Shown here piece after piece: positions 22,882-32,224 of a stretch of 46,720 nt of DNA (position 1 is the stretch's first letter; every line of letters begins with the position of its first letter). This DNA comes from an uncultured bacterium (GTDB lineage: Bacteria; Verrucomicrobiota; Lentisphaeria; Victivallales; Victivallaceae): assembly GCA_949297015.1 (NCBI GenBank), contig CASFRF010000061.1:1-46720 (forward strand), written 5' to 3'. Under the pieces are notes generated by a model that was not told the DNA's origin, did no database searches, and was given only the letters and a program-made list of their open reading frames with translations. The translations under genes were made by a program, and so were the position numbers.

Positions 22882-24722
22882 GTTCGTCGCTCCCCGGGAG
22901 TCCGGCGCCGCTCGTCCAGACAGTGGTAGATCTGCGGCACCAGGTATTTCAGAATCGCCGCGGTGGGGATGGCCAGCAGCATCCCCGCGATCCCGGCGAA
23001 AATGCCGCCCAGCAGCACCACGATGATGGTCTCCAGCGTGGTCAGCCCCAGCGCCCCGCCGAAGATCACCGGATAGAGGATGAACTGCTCGATCAGCGTG
23101 TTTTCCACCAGGTAGACCAGCACGATCCCCGCCAGCTGCAGGCCGCTGGCGTCGCCCCCGGCCAGGGTCACCAGCAGCGTCAGCGAGGTGGCGAACAGCG
23201 GCCCCAGAATCGGCAGCACTACGCCGCAGGCGGCGATCGGCCCGAGCACGAAGAAGTAGGGCACATCCAGCAGGTAGTAGGCCCCGGTGTAGACCACCAG
23301 ATCGATTCCGATCAGCGTCAGATAACCACGGATCCAGATTCGCAATTTGAGGATGATTTCGGCCAGAATCCGCTGCGCTTCGCGCACCGTCGCCTCGCCC
23401 GAGACCGGCAGCCAGGCGCCGTTGAACACCGTGCGCACCAGATACTCGCTCTGCCGCTCCGGAGTCGCGTTGCCCCGGCAGAATTCGGCCAGCTTGGTCA
23501 GGAAGAACAAAAAGAAGAACACCGTCAACAGCACGTTCAGCAGAAATTGACAGAACCAGCCGAACACGCTCGCGGTGAAGGCGAAGACGCCGCCGGTCCG
23601 TTTGAGCGCCTGCGTCACCAGCTCGCGCTGGGCGGCCTCGTCGTTGAGCAGCTGGCTGACCGCATCGATCCCGGCGCGGATCAGCGGCACCCGCTCGAGC
23701 TCGCCGCGCCGCTCCTCCAGATACTGCCGCAGCCGTTGAATGGACTGGCGGAACGTCCCCTGCTCCGCCAGCTCCGGCGACTGCGCCTGCTCGGTCTGCG
23801 CCCAGCGGGTCACCGACGCCCGCCACTTGCCGACGTAGCTGGTGGTCAGCGCCCCCAGCCCGATGCCGATCGCCAGCAGCACCACCAGCACCGTGACGGT
23901 GGCGAAGGAGACCGCCTGCGCCGTAATGCCCCGCTGCCGGATCCGCTCCCGCTCCTCCGCGCTCGGTTCGCTGCGGTCGCGATAGCGCAGCAGCGCCTGC
24001 GACACCCGGCGGAACGGCGTCCCCAGCCCATGCAGCACCCGGCTGAGGCCATGGATCACGCCCCGGCCCGACTGCAGCCGCCGCTCGAAAAACTGTTCCA
24101 GCGGCAGCACCGCATAGGCGCCGATCAAACCGAAAATCACCGATTTCAGCAGCGTGGCAGTCAGGATGAAGACGGCGATTACGATCAGCACCACCAGAAT
24201 TCCGGCGCCGGAGCGGATGATCTTCTCGCGCTTGAGTCGTTCATTCTGCAACTCCCCGACCCAGGCGGCCAGCGTTTCCGCCGGCACCGCCAGCGCCGCG
24301 GCCAGTTCATCAAGCCAGACGCGATTCGGCTCCAGGGCCCGGGTCTCCACCGCCAGTGCCACCAGACTGCGCAACAACTCCCGCCGGTCCGCCTCCGGCA
24401 GCCCGGAGAAGGCGGTGGCAGCTTCCGCCGGGGAAAGTTCCGCGCCCTCGTGCAGCAGCCCCGCCAGATGTTCGACTTCGCTTTCGGAGTGGTTCTGACT
24501 CAGCAGCCGGCGGAAGGCGGCCAGATCGGCCGCCGAGAGCGGCCCGTCGGTCTCCAGAATTCTCTTCAGCAGCGACACGTACGCCTGCTGAATCCGGCGC
24601 GGTTCCGGATCGTCAGGGCGACTGAAGTAGGATTGCATCTGCAGCAGCGCCCGTTGAACGGGTCGGCCCCCCATCCAGCGCAGGAGCCGGCGGTAACCGA
24701 TTTTCCGAACGTTGCTCATCAT
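22878..24722 (-). CDS. AI-2E/PerM-family permease with N-terminal TerB-like domain
   Basis: A 614-residue membrane protein. Residues 25-150 are a soluble helical region resembling the TerB fold (LLKRILETDGPLSAADLAAFRRL, then a repeat-like ELSPAEAATAFSGLPEADRREL). From about 165 the AI-2E permease domain starts, with paired helices, a charged middle loop, and the family's C-terminal signature PYFFVLGPIAACGVVLPILG and NTLIEQFILYPVIFG. Family members export small molecules such as autoinducer-2 or act as ion antiporters. The ATG at 24719 fits the GGAGT site slightly better than 24722. It lies 12 bp after purM and overlaps the esterase gene. The transported substrate is unknown. Confidence 0.8.
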   Translation of the reverse strand: MMSNVRKIGYRRLLRWMGGRPVQRALLQMQSYFSRPDDPEPRRIQQAYVSLLKRILETDGPLSAADLAAFRRLLSQNHSESEVEHLAGLLHEGAELSPAEAATAFSGLPEADRRELLRSLVALAVETRALEPNRVWLDELAAALAVPAETLAAWVGELQNERLKREKIIRSGAGILVVLIVIAVFILTATLLKSVIFGLIGAYAVLPLEQFFERRLQSGRGVIHGLSRVLHGLGTPFRRVSQALLRYRDRSEPSAEERERIRQRGITAQAVSFATVTVLVVLLAIGIGLGALTTSYVGKWRASVTRWAQTEQAQSPELAEQGTFRQSIQRLRQYLEERRGELERVPLIRAGIDAVSQLLNDEAAQRELVTQALKRTGGVFAFTASVFGWFCQFLLNVLLTVFFFLFFLTKLAEFCRGNATPERQSEYLVRTVFNGAWLPVSGEATVREAQRILAEIILKLRIWIRGYLTLIGIDLVVYTGAYYLLDVPYFFVLGPIAACGVVLPILGPLFATSLTLLVTLAGGDASGLQLAGIVLVYLVENTLIEQFILYPVIFGGALGLTTLETIIVVLLGGIFAGIAGMLLAIPTAAILKYLVPQIYHCLDERRRTPGERRT

Positions 24723-24734
24723 ACTCCGTGCAGT

Positions 24735-25778
24735 TCAGCGGATCCGGACCTCGCGATGGCCCGGGACCACTTCGCCGCAGACGTCGGCGACGAAGCCCTG
24801 CGCCCGGATCAGTTCCAGCGCCCGGTCCACTGCCCGGGGCGGCACCAGCCAGACCATGCCGATCCCCATGTTGAAGACCCGGTAGGCCTCCATCGGGTCG
24901 ACATTGCCCTTTTCGACCAGCACCCGGAAGATCGGCGGCACGGGCAGGACCTCGGCGTCGAACACCACCGAGACGTCGGCGGGCAGGATCCGCGGCACGT
25001 TGTCGTAGAGTCCGCCGCCGGTGATGTGGCTGATGCCGTCGATCGGCAGCTCCTCGGCCAACGCGCGCGACAGCGCCGGCCAGTAACAGGTGTGGGGCTT
25101 GAGCAGCGCCTCGCCGACGCTTTCGCCGAGTTCCGGCAGCACCGTGTGCACGGTGTAGCCGCACTGGGTGAAGAGGATCTTGCGCGCCAAACTGAAGCCA
25201 TTGGTGTGCAACCCGTTGGAGGCGATGCCGATGGCCACGTGGCCGGGGGCCACCCGGTCCCCGGTGATCAGCCGGTCCTTTTCGACAATGCCGGTGATGA
25301 CGCCGACCAGGTCGAAGTCGTTGCCGTACATGCCGGGCATTTCGGCGGTCTCGCCGCCGAGCACCGCGCAGTTCGCCTTCCGGCAGGCGGCGGCGATACC
25401 GCTGAGTACCTGTTCGTAGAGCGGGCTGCGCAGCTTCCCGATGCCGATGTAGTCCATAAAGTAGACCGGCTCGGCGCCCTGCACGGAGATATCGTTGATG
25501 CAGTGGTTGACGATGTCATGTCCGACGGTGTCGAATTTCTCCATCATCATCGCCACCATCAGCTTGGTGCCGACTCCGTCGATGCTCGAAACCAGCACTG
25601 GATTCCGGTATTTGGTCAGGTCGATCTGAAACAGTCCACCGAAGCCGCCGATCGGGGAGAGCATCTCCGGACGCCGGGTCGCGGCGAAATCCTTCTTCAC
25701 CTGATCCAGCAGACTGGTGGCCAGGTCAATATCCACACCGGCCGACTTGTAGAGATCGCTCTTGACTTTTCCGCTCAC
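24735..25778 (-). CDS. purM: Phosphoribosylformylglycinamidine cyclo-ligase (AIR synthetase)
   Basis: A 347-residue cytoplasmic enzyme of purine synthesis that closes FGAM to AIR with ATP. It has GGFGGLFQID, SSIDGVGTKLMVA, HDIVNHCINDISVQGAEP, GGETAEMPGMY and SHITGGGLYDNVPRIL, all expected. The length equals the E. coli enzyme. It begins with GTG after GAGGAG; the frame continues upstream, but that part does not match the family. It has its own predicted promoter inside the end of the GH2 gene. No other pur gene is in the window. Confidence 0.96.
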   Translation of the reverse strand: MSGKVKSDLYKSAGVDIDLATSLLDQVKKDFAATRRPEMLSPIGGFGGLFQIDLTKYRNPVLVSSIDGVGTKLMVAMMMEKFDTVGHDIVNHCINDISVQGAEPVYFMDYIGIGKLRSPLYEQVLSGIAAACRKANCAVLGGETAEMPGMYGNDFDLVGVITGIVEKDRLITGDRVAPGHVAIGIASNGLHTNGFSLARKILFTQCGYTVHTVLPELGESVGEALLKPHTCYWPALSRALAEELPIDGISHITGGGLYDNVPRILPADVSVVFDAEVLPVPPIFRVLVEKGNVDPMEAYRVFNMGIGMVWLVPPRAVDRALELIRAQGFVADVCGEVVPGHREVRIR

Positions 25779-25827
25779 TTGCCACTCCTCGTATCGAATA
25801 AATTGGGGTTCACAATCCGTTTCCGGG

Positions 25828-25856
25828 AATATATCACCACTTCCCCTCATTTACAA
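25828..25856 (-). promoter_or_regulatory. Predicted promoter of purM and downstream genes
   Basis: Minus-strand -35 TTGTAA (25851-25856), 17 bp, extended -10 TGATATATT with TATATT at 25828-25833. It overlaps the last codons of the GH2 gene, giving a leader of about 45 nt. Confidence 0.5.
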
Positions 25857-27789
25857 ACTCTTCCGACGAATTCCGGTGGAGTTCCCCCAGCCGCAGCGCC
25901 GCCGGTTTCGGCGTTCCGTCGAACTCCACGATCGAGGTGTTGAACGGGCAGGGGAAGGAGTCGTGTCCCATCCACAGAATCAGGCCGCCGAGCGCCGGGA
26001 AGCGCCGCCGGGCCGAGCGGTAGGCCAGCTCCAGCGCCACGGCCTGCCGCTCGCGGCTCCAAGCCACATACTCGGTCAGCGACTCCGGCTCGCGACCGAA
26101 CTCCCGGCGGAAGGCCTCGTCCTCCAGCCAGCCGCGGAAGCGCCGGTAGCCGGGGTTGTCGCCGGAGAGCCGGTCGGGGTTGAACTGGTCGAGGTACTTG
26201 CGGATCAGCTCCTCCCGCTGGGCCGAGGGGGCGCCGACCTCGCTGCGGAACAGCGCATCGTCGTGCGCCCAGTAGTCGCGGGCCGCCTCGACCGTGCCCC
26301 CCGGCAGCGTCCAGGGCCCGTGCACATCGTGATGGACCCCCTCGCCGAAGTGCCGGGGATCGGCCACAAACACCGGGCCCCCGGCCGAAGTGGCCACAAA
26401 CCGCCGCTGCGGATCCTCTTCGCGCACCACCCGGGCCAGTGCCGCCAGCGCCGGATGGGTGGCGTCCAGCGGCCGACCCGCGCCGGGTTGGCCATCAGGC
26501 CGGGTCTGCAACTCGTTGCCGCCGCAGTAGAGCAGAATCGAGGGCCGGTGCCGACGGCGCCGCAGGTAGCTGCACCCGACCGCCGCCAGCTGCGCCACGT
26601 ACTCCGGATCCTCCGGCGGCACGTTGTCCGGCCCCGAGCTGGAGAGCGGGAACTCCAGCCAGACCAGAAATCCCAGCTCGTCGCAGAGCTCGAAGAAGAT
26701 CTCGTGCTCCGGGAAGCCGCCGCCCCAGACCCGGAGCAGATTGAACCCGAGATCGCGGTAGAGCTCCAGTCGCGTCCGGTAGTCGCGCTCCGTGAGATCG
26801 GCGTAGTTCGGCCGGATCGGCGTCCAGTCAATCCCGAACAGAAACAGCGGTTCCCCGTTCAACCGGCAGAGCCACGGCTCGGCCCCGGCCGGAGCGCCCG
26901 GATTGGGCTCGAAGAGCACCTCGCGGAAGCCGATCCGGCGCCGCTCCTCCGCCACCGTTTTCCCCTGCTCGTCGAGCAGTTCGACGGTCAGTTCATAGCG
27001 GCGGGCCGGTCCCCGGCCGACGCAGTTCCAGAGCTCCACGCCCGGACACTCCAGCCGTACGCCCCGGCGAAAAACCTCGGCCGCGTACCCGGCGCAGCTC
27101 CGGCCATCCAGCCGGAGCCGGACCCGGTCGCCGCCGCTCAACTCCGGCGCGGCCAGCTCCAGCACGCCGGTGGCGCCGACGGCGGAGACGAGCACCTTGA
27201 GTTCGCCCAGCGTGGCCGGCTCCTCCAGCTCCAGGGTCACCCGGTCCCAGACTCCGAGCTGAACGCAGCGCGGCATCCAGTCCCAGACGTAGTTGAACCG
27301 GGCCTTCCAATCCCGGATCCGGCTGCTGTAGTTCGGAGTCCCCAGATGGCGCGGCGCCGGGGTGAACACCAGCTCCAGCCGCGACGCCTTCCCCTCGCCC
27401 GGCGGCAGCTCGAAGGAGAAGGGCACAAAGCCGTTGTCGAAGGTGCCGAGCTCGCGCCCGTCGAGCAGCACCACCCCGGGGCCGTCCAGCCCGGCGCAGT
27501 GCAGCCGGGTCCGGCGGTCCGCCGGGCGCAGCTCCGGCGGCAGCTCCGTCGAATACATCCAGTCCCGGTTCTCCACCCACTCGCAGAGCCGGGAATTCAA
27601 CCCGACATTCCAGTCCGGAAGCTCCCCCGCCTCCAGCAGCAGCTGCTGCACCGAGGCCGGAACCCGCGCCGGAACCGGCCCCACCTCCGGCTTGATCTCC
27701 AGCACCAGCTCCATCGTCCGCCCCATCGACCACGAGGTCGGGATGTAGCCCGACAACGTCCACGACAATTCCGCCAGATCCACTCTCAT
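25834..27789 (-). CDS. Glycoside hydrolase family 2 enzyme, beta-mannosidase-like
   Basis: A 651-residue GH2 protein. An N-terminal jelly-roll-like domain (FDNGFVPFSFELPPG) and an immunoglobulin-like domain precede the barrel, which starts near LFLFGIDWTPI, as in beta-mannosidases. LLRVWGGGFPEHEIFFELCDELG is the best family mark. The acid/base is likely Glu426 in YCGGNELQ, and the nucleophile Glu517 in FRSEVGAPS. No signal peptide is present. It is shorter than typical beta-mannosidases (about 800), lacking extra C-terminal domains. It has its own promoter and is divergent from the membrane protein at 27939. Beta-mannoside specificity is inferred from similarity only. Confidence 0.85.
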   Translation of the reverse strand: MRVDLAELSWTLSGYIPTSWSMGRTMELVLEIKPEVGPVPARVPASVQQLLLEAGELPDWNVGLNSRLCEWVENRDWMYSTELPPELRPADRRTRLHCAGLDGPGVVLLDGRELGTFDNGFVPFSFELPPGEGKASRLELVFTPAPRHLGTPNYSSRIRDWKARFNYVWDWMPRCVQLGVWDRVTLELEEPATLGELKVLVSAVGATGVLELAAPELSGGDRVRLRLDGRSCAGYAAEVFRRGVRLECPGVELWNCVGRGPARRYELTVELLDEQGKTVAEERRRIGFREVLFEPNPGAPAGAEPWLCRLNGEPLFLFGIDWTPIRPNYADLTERDYRTRLELYRDLGFNLLRVWGGGFPEHEIFFELCDELGFLVWLEFPLSSSGPDNVPPEDPEYVAQLAAVGCSYLRRRRHRPSILLYCGGNELQTRPDGQPGAGRPLDATHPALAALARVVREEDPQRRFVATSAGGPVFVADPRHFGEGVHHDVHGPWTLPGGTVEAARDYWAHDDALFRSEVGAPSAQREELIRKYLDQFNPDRLSGDNPGYRRFRGWLEDEAFRREFGREPESLTEYVAWSRERQAVALELAYRSARRRFPALGGLILWMGHDSFPCPFNTSIVEFDGTPKPAALRLGELHRNSSEEFVNEGKW

Positions 27790-27845
27790 AAGACACTCCT
27801 GCGCCGACGGCGCTTTGCATTCAACGTTCCGGTAGTTCGGAGTCT

Positions 27846-27873
27846 ACTATAAAAGCTCCGCCGCCGAAAGCAA
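27846..27873 (-). promoter_or_regulatory. Predicted promoter of the GH2 gene
   Basis: Minus-strand -35 TTGCTT (27868-27873), 16 bp, -10 TATAGT (27846-27851). It is back to back with the plus-strand promoter at 27881. Confidence 0.5.
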
Positions 27874-27880
27874 GCGGAAC

Positions 27881-27909
27881 TTGCAAAAAGCGCCCCGGAA
27901 GTGTACCTT
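27881..27909 (+). promoter_or_regulatory. Predicted promoter of the polytopic membrane protein gene
   Basis: -35 TTGCAA (27881-27886), 17 bp, -10 TACCTT (27904-27909). AAGGAGA at 27927-27933 is the ribosome binding site for ATG 27939. Confidence 0.45.
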
Positions 27910-27938
27910 ACTTGCCGAAACGTCCCAAGGAGACAGCA

Positions 27939-29351
27939 ATGATCCGCAAGCTCTTCCGCAAACGGCGAACCGCGCTGGCCGCCGGACTGGCGGTGCTGGC
28001 GCTGGCCGCCCTGCTCTACGCCAAGGCCGAGGTGACCATGGCCGGCAACGACGCCACCCGCTTCGCCCTGATTCAGGCGCTGGCCGAACAGGGCACCTTC
28101 GCCATCGAACGGACCGATTTCCGCACCGTCGACCATGTGATCCGCAACGGCCACGCCTACTCCGACAAGCCGCCGGTCCCGGCGCTGCTGGCGGCCGCGG
28201 TCTGGACGCTCCCCCACCGGCTGCTCGGACTCAACTTCCACGACCACTACGGGCTGGGCATCTATCTGCTGAACCTGCTCCTCGCCGGCGGCGCCAATCT
28301 GGGACTGTTCACGCTCTTCTTCCAGCTGCTGCGCCGCACCACCCGGCTCGCCAATCCGCAGATCCTGCTCTGGAGTCTGGCGCTCACGCTCGGCACCTGG
28401 CTCTTCAGCTACTCGGTGCTCTTCAACAACCACACCTGGGCGGCGCTGGCGCTGCTCGGCTGGTTCGCCTGCCTGAAACGTTACGACCACGACGGCGCCA
28501 GGCGCGCCTCCTTCGGCGCCGGGCTGCTGGCCGGGCTGACCTTCGCCTTTGAATATCCGGCCGGCGCGATCTTCACCCTGGCCGGGCTGGCGGCCATCGG
28601 CCGCGCCGGACTCGTCCCCTATCTGGCCGGAGCGGCGCTGCCGGCGGCCCTGGCCGCGCTGGTCAACTACCTCGGGTACGACACGGTGCTGCCCCTCTAT
28701 CTGGGCAGTCAGGGGACCTTCCACCCCGGCTTCGGCGGAAAATCCTACCTGCGCTACTTCTTCGACCTGCTGTTCGGGACGCGGGGGGTCTTCGTCTACC
28801 AGCCGGTGCTGCTGCTGCTGTTCCCCGCGCTCTACGGGTGGCAACGCCGCCGCCCCCGGCCCCCGGCGGAGCTGGCGGCCCTGGCCGGCACCCTCGCTCT
28901 GGTGCTGTTCTACGGCATTTTCACCAACGAATACGGGGGCTGGAACTACGGCTGCCGCTACCTGATCCCGGCGATTCCGCTGTGGTTCTACTTCGTCGCC
29001 CGCTGCTTCGGGGAACGCGCCCGCTTCCGGCGCTGGGGCGCGGCGGTGGTGACGCTCTGGCTGATCGGACTGGTCACCGCCTGGGTGGGGGCCTACAACC
29101 CCTTCTGCTGCGCCTACGAGGGGCCCAATTCGCCGCCGGGCAGTCCGACCTACGCGGTGCAGAGCACCTTTGCCGGAAATCTGCTGTGTTTGACCTACGC
29201 CGCCGATCCCGACGGCTGGCTGGCGCGGAAACTGATCGACCATTATTCGCCGGAGCTGGCCTACCGCTTTCTGGAGGCCTCCTACGTCAACACCAAGGAG
29301 ATCGATCAGCTGCGGCAGCTGGTCGAGCGCGTCAACGCGGAGCCGCGTTGA
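27939..29351 (+). CDS. Polytopic membrane protein, GT-C glycosyltransferase-like
   Basis: A 470-residue protein with about ten to eleven membrane helices. After the first helix a periplasmic loop carries AGNDATRFALIQALAEQG and NGHAYSDKPPVPALLAA. The position and the acidic and Lys-Pro-Pro residues resemble GT39/ArnT-like GT-C enzymes, in which such a loop binds the lipid-linked sugar. The aromatic NEYGGWNYGCRYLIP stretch near 340 is also found in this kind of protein. It starts at ATG 27939 after AAGGAGA; the upstream TTG is less likely. It is a single gene, convergent with recD2 with 2 bp between stops. Sugar and acceptor are unknown. Confidence 0.6.
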   Translation: MIRKLFRKRRTALAAGLAVLALAALLYAKAEVTMAGNDATRFALIQALAEQGTFAIERTDFRTVDHVIRNGHAYSDKPPVPALLAAAVWTLPHRLLGLNFHDHYGLGIYLLNLLLAGGANLGLFTLFFQLLRRTTRLANPQILLWSLALTLGTWLFSYSVLFNNHTWAALALLGWFACLKRYDHDGARRASFGAGLLAGLTFAFEYPAGAIFTLAGLAAIGRAGLVPYLAGAALPAALAALVNYLGYDTVLPLYLGSQGTFHPGFGGKSYLRYFFDLLFGTRGVFVYQPVLLLLFPALYGWQRRRPRPPAELAALAGTLALVLFYGIFTNEYGGWNYGCRYLIPAIPLWFYFVARCFGERARFRRWGAAVVTLWLIGLVTAWVGAYNPFCCAYEGPNSPPGSPTYAVQSTFAGNLLCLTYAADPDGWLARKLIDHYSPELAYRFLEASYVNTKEIDQLRQLVERVNAEPR

Positions 29352-29353
29352 AC

Positions 29354-31519
29354 TTACACCCCGCCCGGAGTTGCCGCGCGCAACCGCTCGGTCAGCCGGG
29401 ACCAGCGCGGCTCCCGGCGGGCGTTCTCCACCGCCAGCCGGACCGGCCGCTCGCCGCCGATCAGGATCAGCAGTTTCCGGGCCCGGGTCATCGCGGTGTA
29501 GAGCAAGTGGCGCTGCAGCATCGGGAAGTGCTGGCTCAGCAGCGGCAGCACCACCGCCGGGAACTCGCTGCCCTGCGCTTTGTGCACCGTGATCGCGTAA
29601 CCCAACGTCAGCTGCTCCAGCTCCGCCTCGGCGTAGGTGACCACCCGGCCGTCGTCGTAGCCGACCTGCAGCTTCCGGTCGTGGAACAAAATCTGGCCGA
29701 CCCGGCCCAGATCGCCGTTGAACACGTTGTGTTCGTAGTTGTTGCTGAGCTGCAGCACCTTGTCGCCGGGCCGGAACTCCCGCTCACCCCAGCGCAGACC
29801 GGCGGCCGGACCGCGATTCAAGCGCGCCTGCAGCCGCAGATTGAGCGCGGCCACCCCGCAGCTGCCCCGGTTCATCGGCGAGAGCACCTGAATCTCCCGC
29901 CGGGGATCGAAACCGAAACGCTCCGGAATCCGCTCGGCCACCAGCCGCTCAATCAGCTCCGCCGCCCGCTCCGGATCGTCCTGCCGGAGCCAGTAGAAAT
30001 CGGCCAGCTCCGGCCCCGGCGGCGGCGCCAGCGGCAGCAGTCCGCGGTTGACCCGATGCGCATTGGCGATAATGGCGCTGTCCGCCGCCTGCCGGAACAC
30101 CTCCGTCAGCTCGACCGCCGGGAATCGCCCCGACTCCAGAAAGCTGGCCAGCACCGTTCCCGGCCCGACCGAAGGCAGCTGGTCGCGATCCCCCACCAGC
30201 ACCAGCGCCGTCCCCGGAGTCAAGGCCCGGAACAGCGCCAGCGCCAGCGGCAGATCGAGCATCGAGACCTCGTCGACGATCAGCAGCTCGCACTTCAACG
30301 GGTGTTCCCGGTCCAGACCGAACCGGTTGGAGACCGGATCGAACTGCAACAACCGGTGAAGCGTCCGCGCCGGCAGCCCCGCCGCCTCGGCCAGCCGCCG
30401 CGCCGCCCGGCCGGTCGGAGCGGCCAGTTCCAGCGTCAGTTTGAAGTGCCGGGCCCGCCGGACCAGCTCGCCGATCACCGTGGTCTTGCCCACGCCGGGG
30501 CCGCCGGTGATGATCGAAATCGGCCCGACCGAAGGCAGCGCCGCCGCCCGCAGCTGCGCCGGATTGAGCGTCAACCCGGCGCCCGGCGGGCACTGTTTGA
30601 GCTGCTGCGCCGGGTAGGAGCTCACCGCGCACAGCACCGCCGCCAGTTCCGGCAGCTCCAGTTCCGCCCGCGCCAGCCGGGGCGGGTAGATCGCGCCGTC
30701 CAGCTCCCGCAGCGACCGCCGGGTCAGCGCCAGCTCCAGCCCGGCGGCGACCGTCTCCGGCGGCTGCGCCAGCAGCTCGGAAAGTCGACGCAGAAACTCC
30801 GCCCGGGGACAGCAGCAGTGTCCCTCGTCCGCCAGCTGTTCGGCCAGATAATCGGCCCCCGCCGCCAGCCGCTCCGGCGAATCCGGCGCCACGCCCTGCG
30901 CCGCCGCCAGTTCGTCGGCCCGCCGGAACCCGATGCCGTCCATCTCGCGGGCCAGACGGTAGGGCTGACGCCGGACCACCTCGGCGGTCTTTGCGCCGTA
31001 ACGCTGATAGAGCCGGACACAACTGCCCGAGGAGAGGCCGAGCCCCTGCAGAAAGATGAAAAGATTCCGGCGATCCGAACTCTCGCGCCAGGCGGCGGCG
31101 ATGGCGGCGGCCTTGGCCGGCCCGATCTTAGGGACCTCGGTCAACCGCCGGGATTCGTGTTCCAGCACCCGCAGCGTATCCGCGCCGAAGTAATCGACGA
31201 TCCGCCCGGCCAGCGCCCGGCCGATCCCCGGAATCGCGCCGGAGCCGAGAAAGCGCCGGATCCCCTCCTCCGTACTGGGCAGCACCAGCTGAAACGACTC
31301 CACCCGCAGCTGCTTCCCGAATTCGGCGTGACGCTCCCAGTAACCGGTGAGCTCCAGCTCGGTCTGCTCCTCGAGGCCGCCGAGGGGACCGACCGCGACC
31401 AGTTCCCTCCGTTTCGAGTCGACCAGCCGCAGCACGGCGAATCCGTTCTGTTCGTTGCGGAAGATCACCCGGGAGACCGTGGCGCGCACCGTATCCCGCG
31501 TCAGGTTCAGCGTTTCCAT
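29354..31519 (-). CDS. recD2: RecD2-type ATP-dependent DNA helicase
   Basis: A 721-residue 5'-3' superfamily 1B helicase of the RecD2 type found without RecBC. The N-terminal part has helix-hairpin-helix segments (PGIGRALAGRIVDYFG and VPKIGPAKAAAIAAAW). The motor has Walker A GGPGVGKTTV near 340, LELAAPTGRAARRLAEA, Walker B LLIVDEVSMLD near 415, LVGDRDQLPSVGPG, and late ITVHKAQGSEFPAV near 645, then YTAMTRA. The ATG at 31519 has GGAGGT 6 nt upstream and is preferred to the open frame further up. It is 44 bp after the acyltransferase gene on the trxB transcript. Confidence 0.95.
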   Translation of the reverse strand: METLNLTRDTVRATVSRVIFRNEQNGFAVLRLVDSKRRELVAVGPLGGLEEQTELELTGYWERHAEFGKQLRVESFQLVLPSTEEGIRRFLGSGAIPGIGRALAGRIVDYFGADTLRVLEHESRRLTEVPKIGPAKAAAIAAAWRESSDRRNLFIFLQGLGLSSGSCVRLYQRYGAKTAEVVRRQPYRLAREMDGIGFRRADELAAAQGVAPDSPERLAAGADYLAEQLADEGHCCCPRAEFLRRLSELLAQPPETVAAGLELALTRRSLRELDGAIYPPRLARAELELPELAAVLCAVSSYPAQQLKQCPPGAGLTLNPAQLRAAALPSVGPISIITGGPGVGKTTVIGELVRRARHFKLTLELAAPTGRAARRLAEAAGLPARTLHRLLQFDPVSNRFGLDREHPLKCELLIVDEVSMLDLPLALALFRALTPGTALVLVGDRDQLPSVGPGTVLASFLESGRFPAVELTEVFRQAADSAIIANAHRVNRGLLPLAPPPGPELADFYWLRQDDPERAAELIERLVAERIPERFGFDPRREIQVLSPMNRGSCGVAALNLRLQARLNRGPAAGLRWGEREFRPGDKVLQLSNNYEHNVFNGDLGRVGQILFHDRKLQVGYDDGRVVTYAEAELEQLTLGYAITVHKAQGSEFPAVVLPLLSQHFPMLQRHLLYTAMTRARKLLILIGGERPVRLAVENARREPRWSRLTERLRAATPGGV

Positions 31520-31563
31520 AAAGCGACCTCCGGCTCCCCCCCGGACGGCGACCGTCCGGGCAT

Positions 31564-32223
31564 TCAATCGACCGTGATTTGCAGCAGCGCCTGCTCGATC
31601 CGGAGCCGCGCCTCCTCCAGCTCCTCCGGCGAGGGATTCGCCGCCACCTGAATGGGATCGCCCAGCACCAGAGTCAGCCGCGAAAACGGCTTCGGAATCT
31701 GGAAGTTGTCCCAGCTCCTCAGCTGCCAGTAACGCGAAGCGTTGATGCTCAACGGGACCACCGGCGCGCCGGTCACCGCCGCCAGATGGACGGGGCCCGG
31801 CTTCAGCCGGTATTTGGGGCCGCGGGGACCGTCGGGCGTAAAGCTCACGTTGCAGTTCTCCTCGCGGATCGCCCGGATCGCCTCGCGCTCCACCCGGGCC
31901 CCGTGCCGCGAAGAGGAGCCGCGCAGACTCCGGATTCCGAACTTCCGGATCAGATCGACGATGTACTGCCCGTCACGCGAAGCGCTGACCACCGCCAGCG
32001 TCCGCTTCCGGACCGGCGCCGGACACACCACCGGGAAAAACAACAGCCGGTTGTGCCAGGTCACCGACACACAGCCGCGGGCAGTGGTCAGAAAACCGTG
32101 CGGATCCTCGACCCGCACCCGGTAACAACAACGCAGCAACCCCTTGAGCAACAGCGCCGGAAACCAGTAAAGCCAGTCCGGAAACTTCTTGATCGACCGG
32201 AATTTCTGCTTGAAAAACCCCAT
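31564..32223 (-). CDS. DUF374-type lysophospholipid acyltransferase-like protein
   Basis: A 219-residue protein of the DUF374/LPLAT group, related to LpxL/PlsC-type acyltransferases. VTWHNRLLFFP carries the candidate catalytic His in place of the usual HX4D, LRGSSSRHG follows, and FTPDGPRGPKYRLKPGPV matches the conserved glycine/proline motif. A short hydrophobic N-terminus (about 15-35) could anchor it to the inner membrane. It starts 1 bp after the trxB stop. It likely acylates a lipid, perhaps lipid A or another glycolipid, as inferred from family and the envelope genes nearby. Confidence 0.8.
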   Translation of the reverse strand: MGFFKQKFRSIKKFPDWLYWFPALLLKGLLRCCYRVRVEDPHGFLTTARGCVSVTWHNRLLFFPVVCPAPVRKRTLAVVSASRDGQYIVDLIRKFGIRSLRGSSSRHGARVEREAIRAIREENCNVSFTPDGPRGPKYRLKPGPVHLAAVTGAPVVPLSINASRYWQLRSWDNFQIPKPFSRLTLVLGDPIQVAANPSPEELEEARLRIEQALLQITVD

Positions 32224-32224
32224 C

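Noticed and set aside
22923..25943. Very long plus-strand open frame (over 1000 codons)
   Set aside because: It is antisense to the AI-2E permease and purM, is rich in Gln, Arg, His and Pro from high-GC antisense bias, and matches no family.
28838..31651. Long plus-strand open frame over 900 codons
   Set aside because: It is antisense to recD2, out of frame with the membrane gene and composed of low-complexity Arg/Gln/Pro runs.
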